Notes: a model not told the origin generated them from the sequence alone. 64,000 bases of DNA from Paenibacillus sabinae T27 (GCF_000612505.1 NZ_CP004078.1:1476001-1540000); one strand, 5' to 3'. Numbered from the stretch's first letter, positions 9,048-18,070 are shown. A program made the numbers and translations.

Positions 9048-9062
9048 TGAGAATCAATCTCA
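9048..9062. promoter_or_regulatory. Candidate Fur box of the feo operon
   Basis: TGAGAATCAATCTCA matches 11 of 14 defined positions of the 7-1-7 Fur consensus TGATAATNATTATCA. It lies 22 bp upstream of the feoA start, next to the ribosome site, where bound repressor would block transcription. A second weaker match is in the A/T-rich stretch around 9076-9093. Confidence 0.5.
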
Positions 9063-9394
9063 TTTGTTTTTATGTAATTTATCATTATTTTTAGATATAT
9101 TCAATGATTAAAATCACATGTATAAGTTGGGTGGATAATAAGGCGACCAGAAAACTCATAAACGGACGATTATTTTTGTGCATATCATATATGAGATACT
9201 TGAAGAAAATGGACAAAACATTTCCAAATAATTCGTAAATGTGCATAGTTTTGCTGTTTTATTAGGGATTGTGACGTATTTTTCACATAAAATGTCGATA
9301 TAACGCTGTAACTTTACAACCCTATCCAGCCGATATTTATTAGGAGGATATAAAGTTCCATAACTTAAAGAGAATAATTAGACGCGAGGGGCCT
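9063..9394. other. Divergent intergenic region, feoA / GGDEF-EAL gene
   Basis: About 330 bp of A/T-rich sequence holding the promoters of two divergent units. It contains a TGTGA-N8-TCACA palindrome near 9271-9288, whose spacing is wrong for Crp/Fnr (N6). No gene is visible. Confidence 0.4.
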
Positions 9395-11521
9395 ATGAAT
9401 AGAGAAGAGAAAAAAACGGTACTTGCAGCAGTCTGCGGCGCAGCGCTTTTTCTGCTGATCCAAAGCTTGCACATCACGCTGAAAGGCACGTTTGAGCGAA
9501 ATACGCTTTCTGCACTGTATCTCGTTGCCAGTTGGTGTACCAGTGTCTTTGGATTTGCCATTTTCGCCCAAGGTTGGCTGCTTTTCTCCAATCAATTATC
9601 CAGAGGAAGGCTCTACTCATCCGCGCTCTTTCTTGGAGTTTGCGTATTTGACCTATTGCACACGTTGGGGTTTGTCGGCGTTCCGTTTATCAAGAGCATT
9701 ATAAGCGAGGACCGTTCGCTTTGGCTATTGACTTTCTCCCGGCTGGCGAGCAGCATCGGCATTCTGGCGATTTTCGGCAAGGAGGACACTCCGATGCTTG
9801 TCTCGGGCAAAAACAGCGTCCTGCGTAAATCCATTATTTTGGTTGCGCTTTCGCTTGTTATATTCTCGGCCGGCTGCTATTTTCTGCCCGGGATTGTCAG
9901 TCCCGCCAAGGCGGATTTCGCGATGAAGCTCCTGAATTTCTTTGTACTGATCGTTTTCCTGCTGGCGATCGCTATCATCGTGTATACGAAGCGTATGGTG
10001 AAATCGTCCTCCCTGCTGATTATTATCCGATCGCTCGTATTTTTGACGCTGGGTCAGGCGTTCTATATGAGCATGGGCGGGGGCATGAATATCGCTTTGA
10101 TGCTTGGCACAGTGAGCAGCGCAGTTGCCTATTACTTGCTGCTTACCGGCGTATACAGGCTGACGATTGAGGAGCCGTTTAACGAGAAGCATGAGATCGA
10201 AGCCCAGATCAATTATTTGGTGTATCATGACGATTTGACGGGACTGCCGAACAGGCGCCGGCTGCTGCAGTGTGTGGATGAAATGATCCAGTCGCACCGG
10301 ACCTCCGCTATTCGCGGTTTTTCGGCGCTTGTCGTCCTGAATATCAATCATTTCAAAAATATTAACGATTCGCTCGGCCATTATGCCGGTGACAGGCTAT
10401 TGCAGCTGGTAGCTCAGCGGATCAAGGAAGCAAGCCAGCACGGTGAGGAATTGTTCAGTATGGGGGGCGACGAGTTCGCTTTTTTGATGACCGACCGGGT
10501 CGGTCTGGACAGCTGCCTTCTCCGTTCCAGAGAGCTGCTGCAGCTGTTCGAAAAGCCGGTCGACCTGGAGTCGGGCGAATACCATATTTCGCTCAGCCTC
10601 GGCATCAGTGTGTATCCCGGTGACGGAGAGACGGCGGAGCAGCTTATTCAGAACGCGGACGCCGCCGTTCATAATGCCAAGGAGCAGGGCGTGGACATCC
10701 GCCGGTACGTGCCTCTGATGCAGATGAAGGCTGCGGAAAGGCTAAAGATGGAGAATGATCTGAGGAGAGCGCTGGAGAGGGACGAATTCTACCTGGAATA
10801 CCAGCCGCAGGTTCAGTTGTCCACCAAGGAGCTGGTCGGCATGGAGGCGCTGCTGCGCTGGCAGCATCCGAAGCGGGGACTTGTGTCTCCGGTGGAATTC
10901 ATTCCCGTTGCGGAGGAGAGCGGTCTGATCGTTCCGATCGGAGAGTGGGTGCTTACCACCGCATGCCGCCAGAACAAGGAATGGCAAACAGCGGGGTACC
11001 GCCCGATTTGCGTCTCGGTCAATTTGTCCATGCGGCAGTTTCTTCAGCCGAACCTGGCAGGCAAGATCGGAGAGTTTCTAAAGCGTATCGGTCTCGACCC
11101 GTGCTATGTGGACCTTGAAATTACGGAAAGCATGACACTTGACAAGGAAAAAGCCTTCGAACAGCTGAAGCGGCTCAAAGAGCTTGGCGTATTTATCAGC
11201 ATCGACGATTTCGGAACAGGCTACAGCTCGCTGCACTATTTGAAGAACATGCCGATTGACCGGCTTAAAATCGACCGTTCCTTCGTCTCCGAGGTTATGG
11301 AGGACAGCAACAACGCCGCCATAGTCTCCACGATCACCTCCATGGCGCACCACTTGAAGCTGAAGGTGACGGCCGAGGGTGTCGAGAACGAAGATCAGCT
11401 GCAATTTTTGCGCCAGCAGCGCTGCCATGAGGCCCAAGGCTACTTCTTCAGTAAACCGGTCAGGGCGCAGGAGTTCGAGAATATTTTCCTGAAGTCTGCC
11501 ACCTTTGGAATGCCTTCCTGA
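9395..11521 (+). CDS. Membrane-bound GGDEF-EAL cyclic-di-GMP signalling protein
   Basis: The product has 708 residues. The N-terminal 260 residues form about seven membrane helices with a MASE3-like motif (GVCVFDLLHTLGFVGVPF). A GGDEF domain follows with an intact active site (GGDEF near residue 358) and the upstream LPNRR signature. A complete EAL domain comes next, with EALLRW near residue 484 and the metal and loop motifs DDFGTGYSSL, DRLKIDRSF and TAEGVE. Both the cyclase and phosphodiesterase halves therefore look competent from sequence; which one dominates cannot be told. The ribosome site is weak (GAGGGG). The gene is monocistronic and precedes tRNA-Gly. Confidence 0.92.
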   Translation: MNREEKKTVLAAVCGAALFLLIQSLHITLKGTFERNTLSALYLVASWCTSVFGFAIFAQGWLLFSNQLSRGRLYSSALFLGVCVFDLLHTLGFVGVPFIKSIISEDRSLWLLTFSRLASSIGILAIFGKEDTPMLVSGKNSVLRKSIILVALSLVIFSAGCYFLPGIVSPAKADFAMKLLNFFVLIVFLLAIAIIVYTKRMVKSSSLLIIIRSLVFLTLGQAFYMSMGGGMNIALMLGTVSSAVAYYLLLTGVYRLTIEEPFNEKHEIEAQINYLVYHDDLTGLPNRRRLLQCVDEMIQSHRTSAIRGFSALVVLNINHFKNINDSLGHYAGDRLLQLVAQRIKEASQHGEELFSMGGDEFAFLMTDRVGLDSCLLRSRELLQLFEKPVDLESGEYHISLSLGISVYPGDGETAEQLIQNADAAVHNAKEQGVDIRRYVPLMQMKAAERLKMENDLRRALERDEFYLEYQPQVQLSTKELVGMEALLRWQHPKRGLVSPVEFIPVAEESGLIVPIGEWVLTTACRQNKEWQTAGYRPICVSVNLSMRQFLQPNLAGKIGEFLKRIGLDPCYVDLEITESMTLDKEKAFEQLKRLKELGVFISIDDFGTGYSSLHYLKNMPIDRLKIDRSFVSEVMEDSNNAAIVSTITSMAHHLKLKVTAEGVENEDQLQFLRQQRCHEAQGYFFSKPVRAQEFENIFLKSATFGMPS

Positions 11522-11574
11522 TTAAGAATTGCCTTATTCAATCGGAAGTGCTAGAATAGTAAAGGTCCACATAA

Positions 11575-11648
11575 GCGGGTGTAGTTCAATGGTAGAACTT
11601 CAGCCTTCCAAGCTGATAGCGTGGGTTCGATTCCCATCACCCGCTCCA
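11575..11648 (+). tRNA. tRNA-Gly (anticodon TCC)
   Basis: A 74-nt cloverleaf with acceptor stem GCGGGTG/CACCCGC, D-loop AGTTCAATGGTAGAAC, anticodon loop CTTCCAA (anticodon TCC), T-arm GTGGGTTCGATTCCCAT and an encoded CCA end. Confidence 0.97.
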
Positions 11649-11674
11649 GATTCCTTTCCATAATTGAAATGTCC

Positions 11675-11701
11675 AAACCCTTGCCCAGCAAGGGTTTTTT
11701 A
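11675..11701 (+). terminator. Terminator of tRNA-Gly
   Basis: AAACCCTTG/CAAGGGTTT hairpin followed by Ts, about 27 bp after the tRNA. Confidence 0.85.
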
Positions 11702-11794
11702 GTTATTTCGGGCAGCGTGGTGAACTCTGGAATTGGGCAGTGATCGCCGGGCGGTCGCCCCTTTTATCGCGGAAAGAAGTTCGTCTTTATTAAA

Positions 11795-11830
11795 AAAGGC
11801 TCTTCGCTGTCTTACAGCGAAGAGCCTTTT
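11795..11830 (-). terminator. Terminator of the M20 dipeptidase gene
   Basis: A perfect stem (AAGGCTCTTCGCTGT / ACAGCGAAGAGCCTT) flanked by A6 on the plus strand, which reads as T6 on the minus strand. It lies just after the dipeptidase stop. Confidence 0.88.
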
Positions 11831-11848
11831 GTCCTACACGGCCTGGCT

Positions 11849-13231
11849 TTATTCTGCCGCCAGTTCTGCCGTTCCGGCAGATTTCAGAAATTCCACGATC
11901 GTCAGCAGGCCCTTATCGAAGTTCTCCAGATTGAAGTGCTCGTCGGGCGCGTGCAGGTTCTCGTCATTCAATCCGAAGCCCATCAGCACGACCGGCGCCT
12001 TCAGGATACGGGAGAAGCTTTCCATAATCGGGATGGAGCCACCATCCTTGGTGAACAGGGCGCGGGTGCCGTATACTTTGCCATAAGCGTCCGCTGCCAG
12101 TTGAAGGAAGGCATTCGACGGGTCGCTATTGAAGGCGAATGCCTTCTCGACCTGCCGCACATGGACCTTCGCGCCCGGCTGAATATGCGATTGCAGGTGA
12201 GCTTCAATGGCGTCCAGAATATGCTGGGGATTCTGGTCGCCGACGAGGCGGCAGGTGATTTTGGCGTGGGCCTGTTTCGGGATAACCGTCTTGGTGCCTT
12301 CGCCCTGGAAGCCGCCATATACGCCGTTAAGCTCCAGCGTTGGCCGGGCTCCTACGCGTTCGACGAACGTATAGCCCTCCTCGCCGTAGAGTGCGGACAG
12401 GCCCAGTCCCTCGCGGATTTTCTCTTCGTCGATGCCCTGCTTGGCGAATTCTTCGCGCATCACCTGGGACAGCTCCGGGACGCCTTCATAGAAGCCGTCC
12501 ACCGCGATGCGGCCTTTATCGTCATGCAGCGATGATAGCAGGGAGACAAGCGCATGCAGCGCATTGGGAACGGCGCCGCCGTAAGTGCCTGAGTGCAAAT
12601 CCGTGGAAGCGGTCGTGACCTCCACTTCCATCGAGCAGAGACCCCGGAGCCCGGTGCAAATGGCCGGTCTTCCGCGTTCGAGAAGCGCGGTGTCGGAGAC
12701 GAGCACGGCGTCCGCCACCAGCAAGTCTTTATGAGCTTCGAGGAAGGGAGGGAGATGGACGCTGCCGATTTCCTCCTCGCCTTCAATGCACAGTTTGATA
12801 TTGACAGGAAGCGTGCCTTCTTCCTTCAGGATAGCTTCCAGCGCCTTGATATGCATGAAGACCTGGCCTTTATCGTCAGTCGCGCCGCGGGCGTACAGCT
12901 TGCCGTCCCTTATATTCGGCTCGAATGGCGGAGTCGTCCAAAGATTCAGCGGATCGACCGGCTGAACGTCGTAGTGCCCGTAGACAAGCACTGTCGGCTT
13001 GCCCGGCGCATGCAGATAATCGGCATAGACGACGGGATGGCCTTCAGTCGGATGGATCTCGATATGTTCGAGCCCTGCTTTTTTCAGCGTATCCGCAAGC
13101 CACTGGGCTGCCGTCAAAACATCCTTCTTATGCTCGGACAGCGCGGAAATGCTGGGGATCTTAAGCCAATCGCTCAGTTCATTCAACTGCTCATCCCGGC
13201 GGGATTCAAAATAAGCTGCGTAAGTCATCAT
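11849..13231 (-). CDS. M20-family dipeptidase / metallopeptidase
   Basis: A cytosolic di-zinc peptidase of the M20 (CNDP/PepV-like) type that likely hydrolyses dipeptides or related amides. The start is placed at 13231, seven bases after AGGAGGT; the frame is open to 13339 but without support. From there it has 460 residues. Metal and catalytic motifs are present: YGHYDVQP, ARGATDDKGQVFMHI, EGEEEIGS and SDTALLERGRPAI. A dimerisation lid sits around residues 205-330 with HSGTYGG. No transporter or partner gene is adjacent, so the exact substrate is open. Confidence 0.9.
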   Translation of the reverse strand: MMTYAAYFESRRDEQLNELSDWLKIPSISALSEHKKDVLTAAQWLADTLKKAGLEHIEIHPTEGHPVVYADYLHAPGKPTVLVYGHYDVQPVDPLNLWTTPPFEPNIRDGKLYARGATDDKGQVFMHIKALEAILKEEGTLPVNIKLCIEGEEEIGSVHLPPFLEAHKDLLVADAVLVSDTALLERGRPAICTGLRGLCSMEVEVTTASTDLHSGTYGGAVPNALHALVSLLSSLHDDKGRIAVDGFYEGVPELSQVMREEFAKQGIDEEKIREGLGLSALYGEEGYTFVERVGARPTLELNGVYGGFQGEGTKTVIPKQAHAKITCRLVGDQNPQHILDAIEAHLQSHIQPGAKVHVRQVEKAFAFNSDPSNAFLQLAADAYGKVYGTRALFTKDGGSIPIMESFSRILKAPVVLMGFGLNDENLHAPDEHFNLENFDKGLLTIVEFLKSAGTAELAAE

Positions 13232-13469
13232 TATGTACCTCCTGGATTTACGGGTCGCAAGCCAGCGGCTTGTGACGGATGCGCCGAACCGGATTCGCCG
13301 CTCCATAGACTTTATTATACTGGAATAAACCCCGCACAATCAAAATTTGGTAATGCCGTAAGCGTAGCATGCAGCAGCGAAGTTGTTTGACGCGCCGAAG
13401 CCGTGATAGACTCTAGGTAAAACTGTAAAGTGCAGGAACGGATTAGACGAGAACCGGAGAGGAGCGGGA

Positions 13470-14093
13470 ATGGCTATGGAGGAAAAATGGCTGACCTGGG
13501 CCAAGGAGATTCAGGCAATCGCCCAGACGGGACTGGAGTATGCCAAGGACGTGTACGATATCGAGCGGTATGAAATGCTCCGTGAGCTGAGTGTGGATAT
13601 TATGGCGAACTACACGTTTGAAAGCAGGGAGAAGATCAGAATATCCTTTGCGGGCGACAAAGGCTACAGCACGCCAAAGGTCGATATTCGGGGCGTCGTA
13701 TTCAAGGAAGACCGGATTCTGATGGTTCGTGAAAAAATAGACGGCAAATGGTCGCTGCCCGGAGGCTGGGCCGACATCGGCTATTCGCCGAGCGAAGTAG
13801 CAGTCAAAGAGATCCGCGAAGAATCGGGGTTCACAGCAAGAGCGGTGCGCCTGCTTGGCGTGCTGGACAAGAAATTCCACGGTCATCCGCCGGACCCATA
13901 TCATATTTACAAGCTGTTTATCCTGTGCGAGATTGTCGGCGGAGAGGCGGCAGGGGGTCTTGAGACGAGCGACGTCGGCTTTTTCAAGGAAGAGGAGCTG
14001 CCGGAACTGTCGGTGGGACGGAACACGGAGAAACAGATTCGCACGATGTTTGAATATCTGCGTCACCCGGATAAGCCAATCATGTTGGACTAA
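13470..14093 (+). CDS. Nudix hydrolase with NUDIX N-terminal domain (YjhB-like)
   Basis: The product has 207 residues. Residues 1-65 form the helical N-terminal domain found in ADP-ribose/NDP-sugar-type Nudix proteins of Firmicutes. The Nudix fold begins at about residue 70 with PKVDIRGVVF. The Nudix box is LPGGWADIGYSPSEVAVKEI followed by REESGF: the metal-binding REUxEExGU core is intact as KEIREESGF, while the first Glu of the general consensus is not kept, as in other members of this subfamily. Likely substrates are nucleoside diphosphate derivatives such as ADP-ribose, but this is family knowledge only. The start could also be the ATG at 13476. Confidence 0.88.
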   Translation: MAMEEKWLTWAKEIQAIAQTGLEYAKDVYDIERYEMLRELSVDIMANYTFESREKIRISFAGDKGYSTPKVDIRGVVFKEDRILMVREKIDGKWSLPGGWADIGYSPSEVAVKEIREESGFTARAVRLLGVLDKKFHGHPPDPYHIYKLFILCEIVGGEAAGGLETSDVGFFKEEELPELSVGRNTEKQIRTMFEYLRHPDKPIMLD

Positions 14094-14308
14094 AGCAGAT
14101 ACAAAAAATACATAATTAAAAATGAATTTTTTTGTTTAAAAAACGGTCAGAATCGTTTAAAATAAGTTATTGAAAGGGCTTACATTTAGAGTATATCCGC
14201 TGAGTCTTTTAGGCTATAATAAATTTACCCGAGACATAAAAATTTTAGGTCCGGCGGTCTAAATTTTTTCCTCTTTTGTGACGATAAGATTAGGTAGGAG
14301 GGGATCGC

Positions 14309-14464
14309 ATGGAAAAGCAACAGAATTTGAGATTGCCGCTGAAGCAGGAAAGTGTCAAAGTTCATACGGAAGGCCGATTCTCGGCAGGACTTTTGTGGGG
14401 GTTACTGCTCAGCGTCCCGTTATGGATTTCGATCATCGGCTGGTTTATGAGCTTTACCCGGTAA
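14309..14464 (+). CDS. Small single-pass membrane protein, 51 residues
   Basis: A short gene with a strong ribosome site (TAGGAGGGG, 5 bp before the ATG). It encodes a polar N-terminus, then one membrane helix (GLLWGLLLSVPLWISIIGWF) and a short basic end (MSFTR). A TATAAT -10-like element lies at 14215-14220 in an A/T-rich region upstream. No family recognised. The good ribosome site, hydrophobic helix and position between two terminator-bounded units support it being real. Confidence 0.6.
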   Translation: MEKQQNLRLPLKQESVKVHTEGRFSAGLLWGLLLSVPLWISIIGWFMSFTR

Positions 14465-14508
14465 TTTCAGGACCGATTATATAGATAGCAATACCCAAAT
14501 TCATGAAA

Positions 14509-14545
14509 TAAGGCCGCCTCTTCGGTTAAGAAGAAGCGGCCTTTC
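14509..14545 (-). terminator. Terminator of the ABC-F gene (possibly bidirectional)
   Basis: AAGGCCGC-CTCTTC paired with GAAGAA-GCGGCCTT, just beyond the minus-strand stop at 14568. A-rich sequence precedes it on the plus strand. Confidence 0.7.
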
Positions 14546-14567
14546 TGCATCTGGCTCCGATTATCGG

Positions 14568-16550
14568 TTACTGCTGCATGCTGCCGAGCCATTCCTTATA
14601 CATGGCGTCAAGCGTTTGCTGCACCTGCTCCCTTTCGCCGTGCAGGACGGACAGACGGGCGGCATCGCTGGCAAGCACCGGGTCCAGCATCGCCGTGTCG
14701 ATTACGCGCAGCCGATTCTCGGCTTCCGCAATTTCCTTCTCCCAATAAGCGGTGCTGCGGGCTTCCCGCAAGGCTTCCCGCGGCTGCGCGGAACGCGAGC
14801 GTTCCGGCCGCGGCCGCTCCTGAGATCTTGCGTTTCCTGCGGGCAAGGAGGAAGAGGCTTTCCCTGGCGAGGCTTGCGGTTCGTATTCCTCGGAATCGGA
14901 GGAACGGCGTTCCCGCGCCTCCTTCTCCGCCCGCTTTTCCTTGTAATACTCGTAGCTGCCGGAAAATACAGAGAATTTCCCATCCTCAATCGTCCAGATT
15001 TTGCCGAAGCAGCGGTTGATGAAATAGCGGTCATGGGATACCGCAAGCACCGTTCCCAGGAATTCCTCCAGTGCCTCCTCGAGCGCTTCTCTCGAGTCGA
15101 TGTCCAGATGATTGGTCGGCTCATCGAGAATAAGCAGATTGGGCCGGCGGTGCATGAGGATGGCGAAACGCAGCCGCGTCCATTCTCCGCCGGACAGCCC
15201 TCCGATGCTCTTAAACACATCGCTTCCGTAAAACAGGAATCTTGCGAGCTGCCCGCGGGCTTCGCCTTCCTCCATCCCCGCCTCCTCGCGGAAATATTTA
15301 AGGACCGAGAGCCCGGCGTCCTCCGGGACGGCTTCCTGTGCCAGATAGCCGACCGTTACCCGAGCGCCGAGCGTGCAGCTTCCGGCGCCGGGCTGCTCCA
15401 GGCCCAGGATGATGCGCAGCAGCGTGCTCTTGCCCGCGCCGTTGCCGCCGATCAGCGCAGCGGTCTCGCCGTAGCGCAGCACGTCCTCGGCTCCCGAGAA
15501 CAGCACGCGCTCGCCATAGGCTTTGCCCACGCCGTCAAGGATCAGCGCCCGGCTGCCCGAGCGGTCCTGCTGCTCCAGCTGCAAATCCATGCTTTTACGC
15601 TCCAGCACGGGACGCTTGATCTTGACCATCCGGTCCAGCGCTTTCTGCATCGAAGCCGCGCGGCGGTGAAAAGAAGGATTGGGCGGATTGGCGTTGTTGC
15701 CCCATTCGATCAGCCGTTTAATGCTTTCCTGCACTTTTTTGATTTTTTTCTGCTGCTCCTGGTAATCGGCGAACTGCTGGAGCAGCCGGGCTTCCTTCTC
15801 TTTCTGGAAGCCGGTGTAATTCGTATGATAGACGACGGCCTCGCCGTCCTCGATCTCGATCACCTTCGTCACGACCGCGTCAAGAAAATAACGGTCATGG
15901 GAGATGACGACCACGGTCCCGGCGTAGTCCCGCAGGAACTGCTCGAGCCACTCAATGGCAGCCATATCCAGATGATTCGTCGGCTCATCGAGGAGCAGCA
16001 CGTCCGGCCGCCGCAGGAGCAGGGCGGCAAGACCCGCTTTGGTCTTCTCTCCGCCGGAGAGGGAAGCGAAAGGCCGCCCGAGCAGCTCGCTTCCGATGCC
16101 AAGGCCGGAGGCGACGCGCTGGATTTCGGCCTCGATTTCATAGCCTCCGGCGGCTTCGAATTTCTCCTGGAGCGAGCCGTACTCGCGCAGCAGCCCGTTC
16201 CAGCGGTCCTCGGCGCCTGCGTTCATGGCGGCCATCTCCTGCTCAAGCTCCCGCAGCCGCCGCTGCCAAGCCAGCGGCTCGGCGAAGCTGCGCTGGAGGA
16301 CGGCATACACCGTATCGCTGCCGCCCTCCTGGTTTTGCGCCAGCAGCCCGACGGTGCAGCCTTTGCGGATGGCGATTTGCCCGCTGTCGGGCGCGTCCTC
16401 GCCGCTTAACAGGCGCAGCAGGGTCGTTTTGCCGCAGCCGTTGCGGCCGATGAGGCCGACCTTCTCGCCTTGGCGGACGGCCAGCGTGATATCGCTCAGT
16501 ACCTCTTGAGCGCCGTGATATTTTTGAACATTTTGACATTGAATGATCAT
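14568..16550 (-). CDS. ABC-F family ATPase (ribosome-acting, possible antibiotic resistance type)
   Basis: A soluble protein of 660 residues with two ATPase domains and no membrane domain. Domain 1 has Walker A GRNGCGKTT and signature LSGGEKTK; domain 2 has Walker A GGNGAGKST and signature LSGGEWTR. Both Walker B/D-loop regions read LLLDEPTNHLD or LILDEPTNHLD. The inter-domain linker (about 240-330) is helical and charged, as in proteins that reach the ribosomal peptidyl-transferase centre. A long low-complexity charged tail (RPRPERSRSAQPRE) and a C-terminal coiled coil follow. Ribosome site AAGGAG precedes the ATG. The leader ORF and terminator upstream resemble the attenuation systems of resistance ABC-Fs such as VmlR. 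Confidence 0.9.
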   Translation of the reverse strand: MIIQCQNVQKYHGAQEVLSDITLAVRQGEKVGLIGRNGCGKTTLLRLLSGEDAPDSGQIAIRKGCTVGLLAQNQEGGSDTVYAVLQRSFAEPLAWQRRLRELEQEMAAMNAGAEDRWNGLLREYGSLQEKFEAAGGYEIEAEIQRVASGLGIGSELLGRPFASLSGGEKTKAGLAALLLRRPDVLLLDEPTNHLDMAAIEWLEQFLRDYAGTVVVISHDRYFLDAVVTKVIEIEDGEAVVYHTNYTGFQKEKEARLLQQFADYQEQQKKIKKVQESIKRLIEWGNNANPPNPSFHRRAASMQKALDRMVKIKRPVLERKSMDLQLEQQDRSGSRALILDGVGKAYGERVLFSGAEDVLRYGETAALIGGNGAGKSTLLRIILGLEQPGAGSCTLGARVTVGYLAQEAVPEDAGLSVLKYFREEAGMEEGEARGQLARFLFYGSDVFKSIGGLSGGEWTRLRFAILMHRRPNLLILDEPTNHLDIDSREALEEALEEFLGTVLAVSHDRYFINRCFGKIWTIEDGKFSVFSGSYEYYKEKRAEKEARERRSSDSEEYEPQASPGKASSSLPAGNARSQERPRPERSRSAQPREALREARSTAYWEKEIAEAENRLRVIDTAMLDPVLASDAARLSVLHGEREQVQQTLDAMYKEWLGSMQQ

Positions 16551-16642
16551 GGGGATTCTCCTTTTTGGCTTCGGGAGCCATACGGTCCGCGAGCGGGTAA
16601 TGATTTCTGGAAAACGCCCCCTGCATTCTTACGCGCAAGGAC

Positions 16643-16681
16643 AACACAAAAAGGCCGCAGGGAAACGTTCCCCGCGGCCTT
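16643..16681 (-). terminator. Leader terminator (putative attenuator) upstream of the ABC-F gene
   Basis: On the minus strand a hairpin with AAGGCCGC/GCGGCCTT arms plus an inner GGGAA/TTCCC stem is followed by TTTTTGTG. It lies between the leader ORF stop (16701) and the ABC-F start (16550), so transcription must pass it to reach the gene. A second small hairpin (TAAGCC-TAA-GGCTTA, 16689-16703) overlaps the leader stop codon and could be part of a switch. Confidence 0.7.
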
Positions 16682-16700
16682 GTCCGTGTAAGCCTAAGGC

Positions 16701-16865
16701 TTAAGCTGTACGTTCGGAAGGCAGGAAAGACATTTCTGGGTAGGCAGGCGCTATGATATTGGCAAAAAAGGGCAGACTTCTCCCGTTGTCGCCAAAAGCA
16801 TGAACGATGCCCGCCGCTGCGATAGGCAAACGGCTGACCATGCTACCCAGACCTCCATAATTCAT
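16701..16865 (-). CDS. 54-codon leader ORF upstream of the ABC-F gene
   Basis: A short open frame with a strong ribosome site (GGGAGGTGAGG) just before its ATG. It begins MNYGGLGSMVSRLPIAAAG and ends with FLPSERTA. It has no membrane helix and I recognise no family. Its stop codon is followed after about 20 bp by an intrinsic terminator, and the ABC-F gene lies beyond. The simplest reading is a regulatory leader peptide whose translation senses ribosome-targeting drugs. An independent small protein cannot be excluded. Confidence 0.6.
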   Translation of the reverse strand: MNYGGLGSMVSRLPIAAAGIVHAFGDNGRSLPFFANIIAPAYPEMSFLPSERTA

Positions 16866-17058
16866 CTTTCCTCACCTCCCTCATAAACAAAGTTACACTA
16901 ATTTTAAAATAACCGGCTGCTGATATCAAGTCATATTTTTCCTCCTCTGCCTTACACTCCCCGAAGCGGTTAACCCGGAATACCTTTCTGTTTTTTCAAT
17001 ATCTATGGAAATAGGCGGCTTGCCGTCATCACAGGATAATCAGAAGGAGGGAAAAGAA

Positions 17059-17439
17059 GTGGCATTTTTTGACGGCCTGCTCGGCAATGCATCTCAGGTG
17101 GATCTCCAGACGGCCCGGAAAGAGTACGGCCAGATTCTCGCGCCCGGGGAGCAGATCGAGCGAGCCTACAAGCTGATACGCGACATGTTTATTTTTACGG
17201 ATAAAAGGCTGGTTCTGGTCGACAAGCAGGGGGTAACCGGCAAAAAGACGGCGTATCACTCCATCCCCTACAAAAGCATCAGCCATTATTCCGTAGAGAC
17301 GGCGGGGCATTTCGATCTGGACGCGGAGCTGTGCCTTTTTATATCTGGCAGCTCGCTTCCGCTCAAGAAGGCGTTCAACAAGAGTGTGAATATTTACGAG
17401 GTGCAGGCCGTGCTATCGCAGTACATTTTGAAATCGTAA
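17059..17439 (+). CDS. PH-domain (bPH) protein
   Basis: The product has 126 residues. The start is the GTG at 17059, seven bases after GAAGGAGGG; the frame runs from an ATG at 17005 without a ribosome site. The sequence has the bacterial pleckstrin-homology pattern: an N-terminal helix, then the strand run 'ERAYKLIRDMFIFTDKRLVL', 'YHSIPYKSISHYSVET' and a C-terminal helix. Such proteins are soluble, often ring-forming oligomers, with unclear roles. It is a single gene with its own terminator. Confidence 0.88.
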   Translation: MAFFDGLLGNASQVDLQTARKEYGQILAPGEQIERAYKLIRDMFIFTDKRLVLVDKQGVTGKKTAYHSIPYKSISHYSVETAGHFDLDAELCLFISGSSLPLKKAFNKSVNIYEVQAVLSQYILKS

Positions 17440-17440
17440 A

Positions 17441-17490
17441 AAAAGAAACGGCTGCGATCTCCCGTAATGGGGCGTCAGCCGTTTCTTTTT
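17441..17490. terminator. Terminator, probably bidirectional, after the PH-domain gene
   Basis: AAAGAAACGGCTG pairs with CAGCCGTTTCTTT and is followed by Ts. It sits between convergent genes. Confidence 0.8.
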
Positions 17491-17530
17491 GCCTTAAAAA
17501 TAAAGTTACTCCCGTATATAAGCGCCCGGA

Positions 17531-18070
17531 TTACATGCTGTGCGCAAGGACAAGTCCGCCATAGACAAAAGCGGCGAGGATAACGAGAGCGGGGTGGATT
17601 TTGCGGCGCTCCATCGCCCAGAAGGCAATGGCCGCAATAATCAGCGTCTGCCAAATTCCAATGGAGGCGGCAGGCCCTTTTCCCATTTGCCAGGTCAGGA
17701 CGACCATCATGATGGCGATAACCGGCTGAACAAGCAGCGTCATGCCTTTGACGACATTGGACTGCCGGTATTTTTGCAGTACTCGGAGCAGAACGATCAG
17801 GGCTGCGGCCGACGGCAGGACCGTGGCCAGCAGGGCGACAATCACTCCGATCCAGCCGTAAATCTCGAAGCCGACGTAAGCCGCCACCTTCGTGGCGATC
17901 GGTCCGGGAAGTGCGTTGCCCAGCGCCAGCATGTTCGAGAATTCCCCGTCAGACAGCCAGTGGTAATGCGGGACAATTTCTTCATACATGAGCGGGATGG
18001 AGGAAGGGCCCCCGCCGTAGCCGAGCAGATTGGCGATGAAGAACCCGATGATCAGTTGAATCCATTCCAT
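17531..18070 (-). CDS. Chromate transporter, second half of a CHR pair
   Basis: A 179-residue membrane protein with one CHR domain. It has the family motifs near the N-terminus (GYGGGPSSIPLMYEEIV) and the conserved NALPGPIATKVAAYVG. About five to six hydrophobic helices follow. In Firmicutes, short CHR proteins occur as pairs whose products form one chromate/sulfate-type permease. Its ATG directly follows the stop of the partner gene (stop ends at 18071), so the two are coupled. Chromate efflux is the characterised activity; other anions are possible. Confidence 0.9.
   Translation of the reverse strand: MEWIQLIIGFFIANLLGYGGGPSSIPLMYEEIVPHYHWLSDGEFSNMLALGNALPGPIATKVAAYVGFEIYGWIGVIVALLATVLPSAAALIVLLRVLQKYRQSNVVKGMTLLVQPVIAIMMVVLTWQMGKGPAASIGIWQTLIIAAIAFWAMERRKIHPALVILAAFVYGGLVLAHSM

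Noticed and set aside
9271..9288. Crp/Fnr site TGTGA...TCACA before the GGDEF-EAL gene
   Set aside because: Half-sites are 8 bases apart instead of 6.
14616..16409. 597-codon plus-strand frame opposite the ABC-F gene
   Set aside because: Mirror of the ABC-F coding sequence; no domain, no ribosome site.
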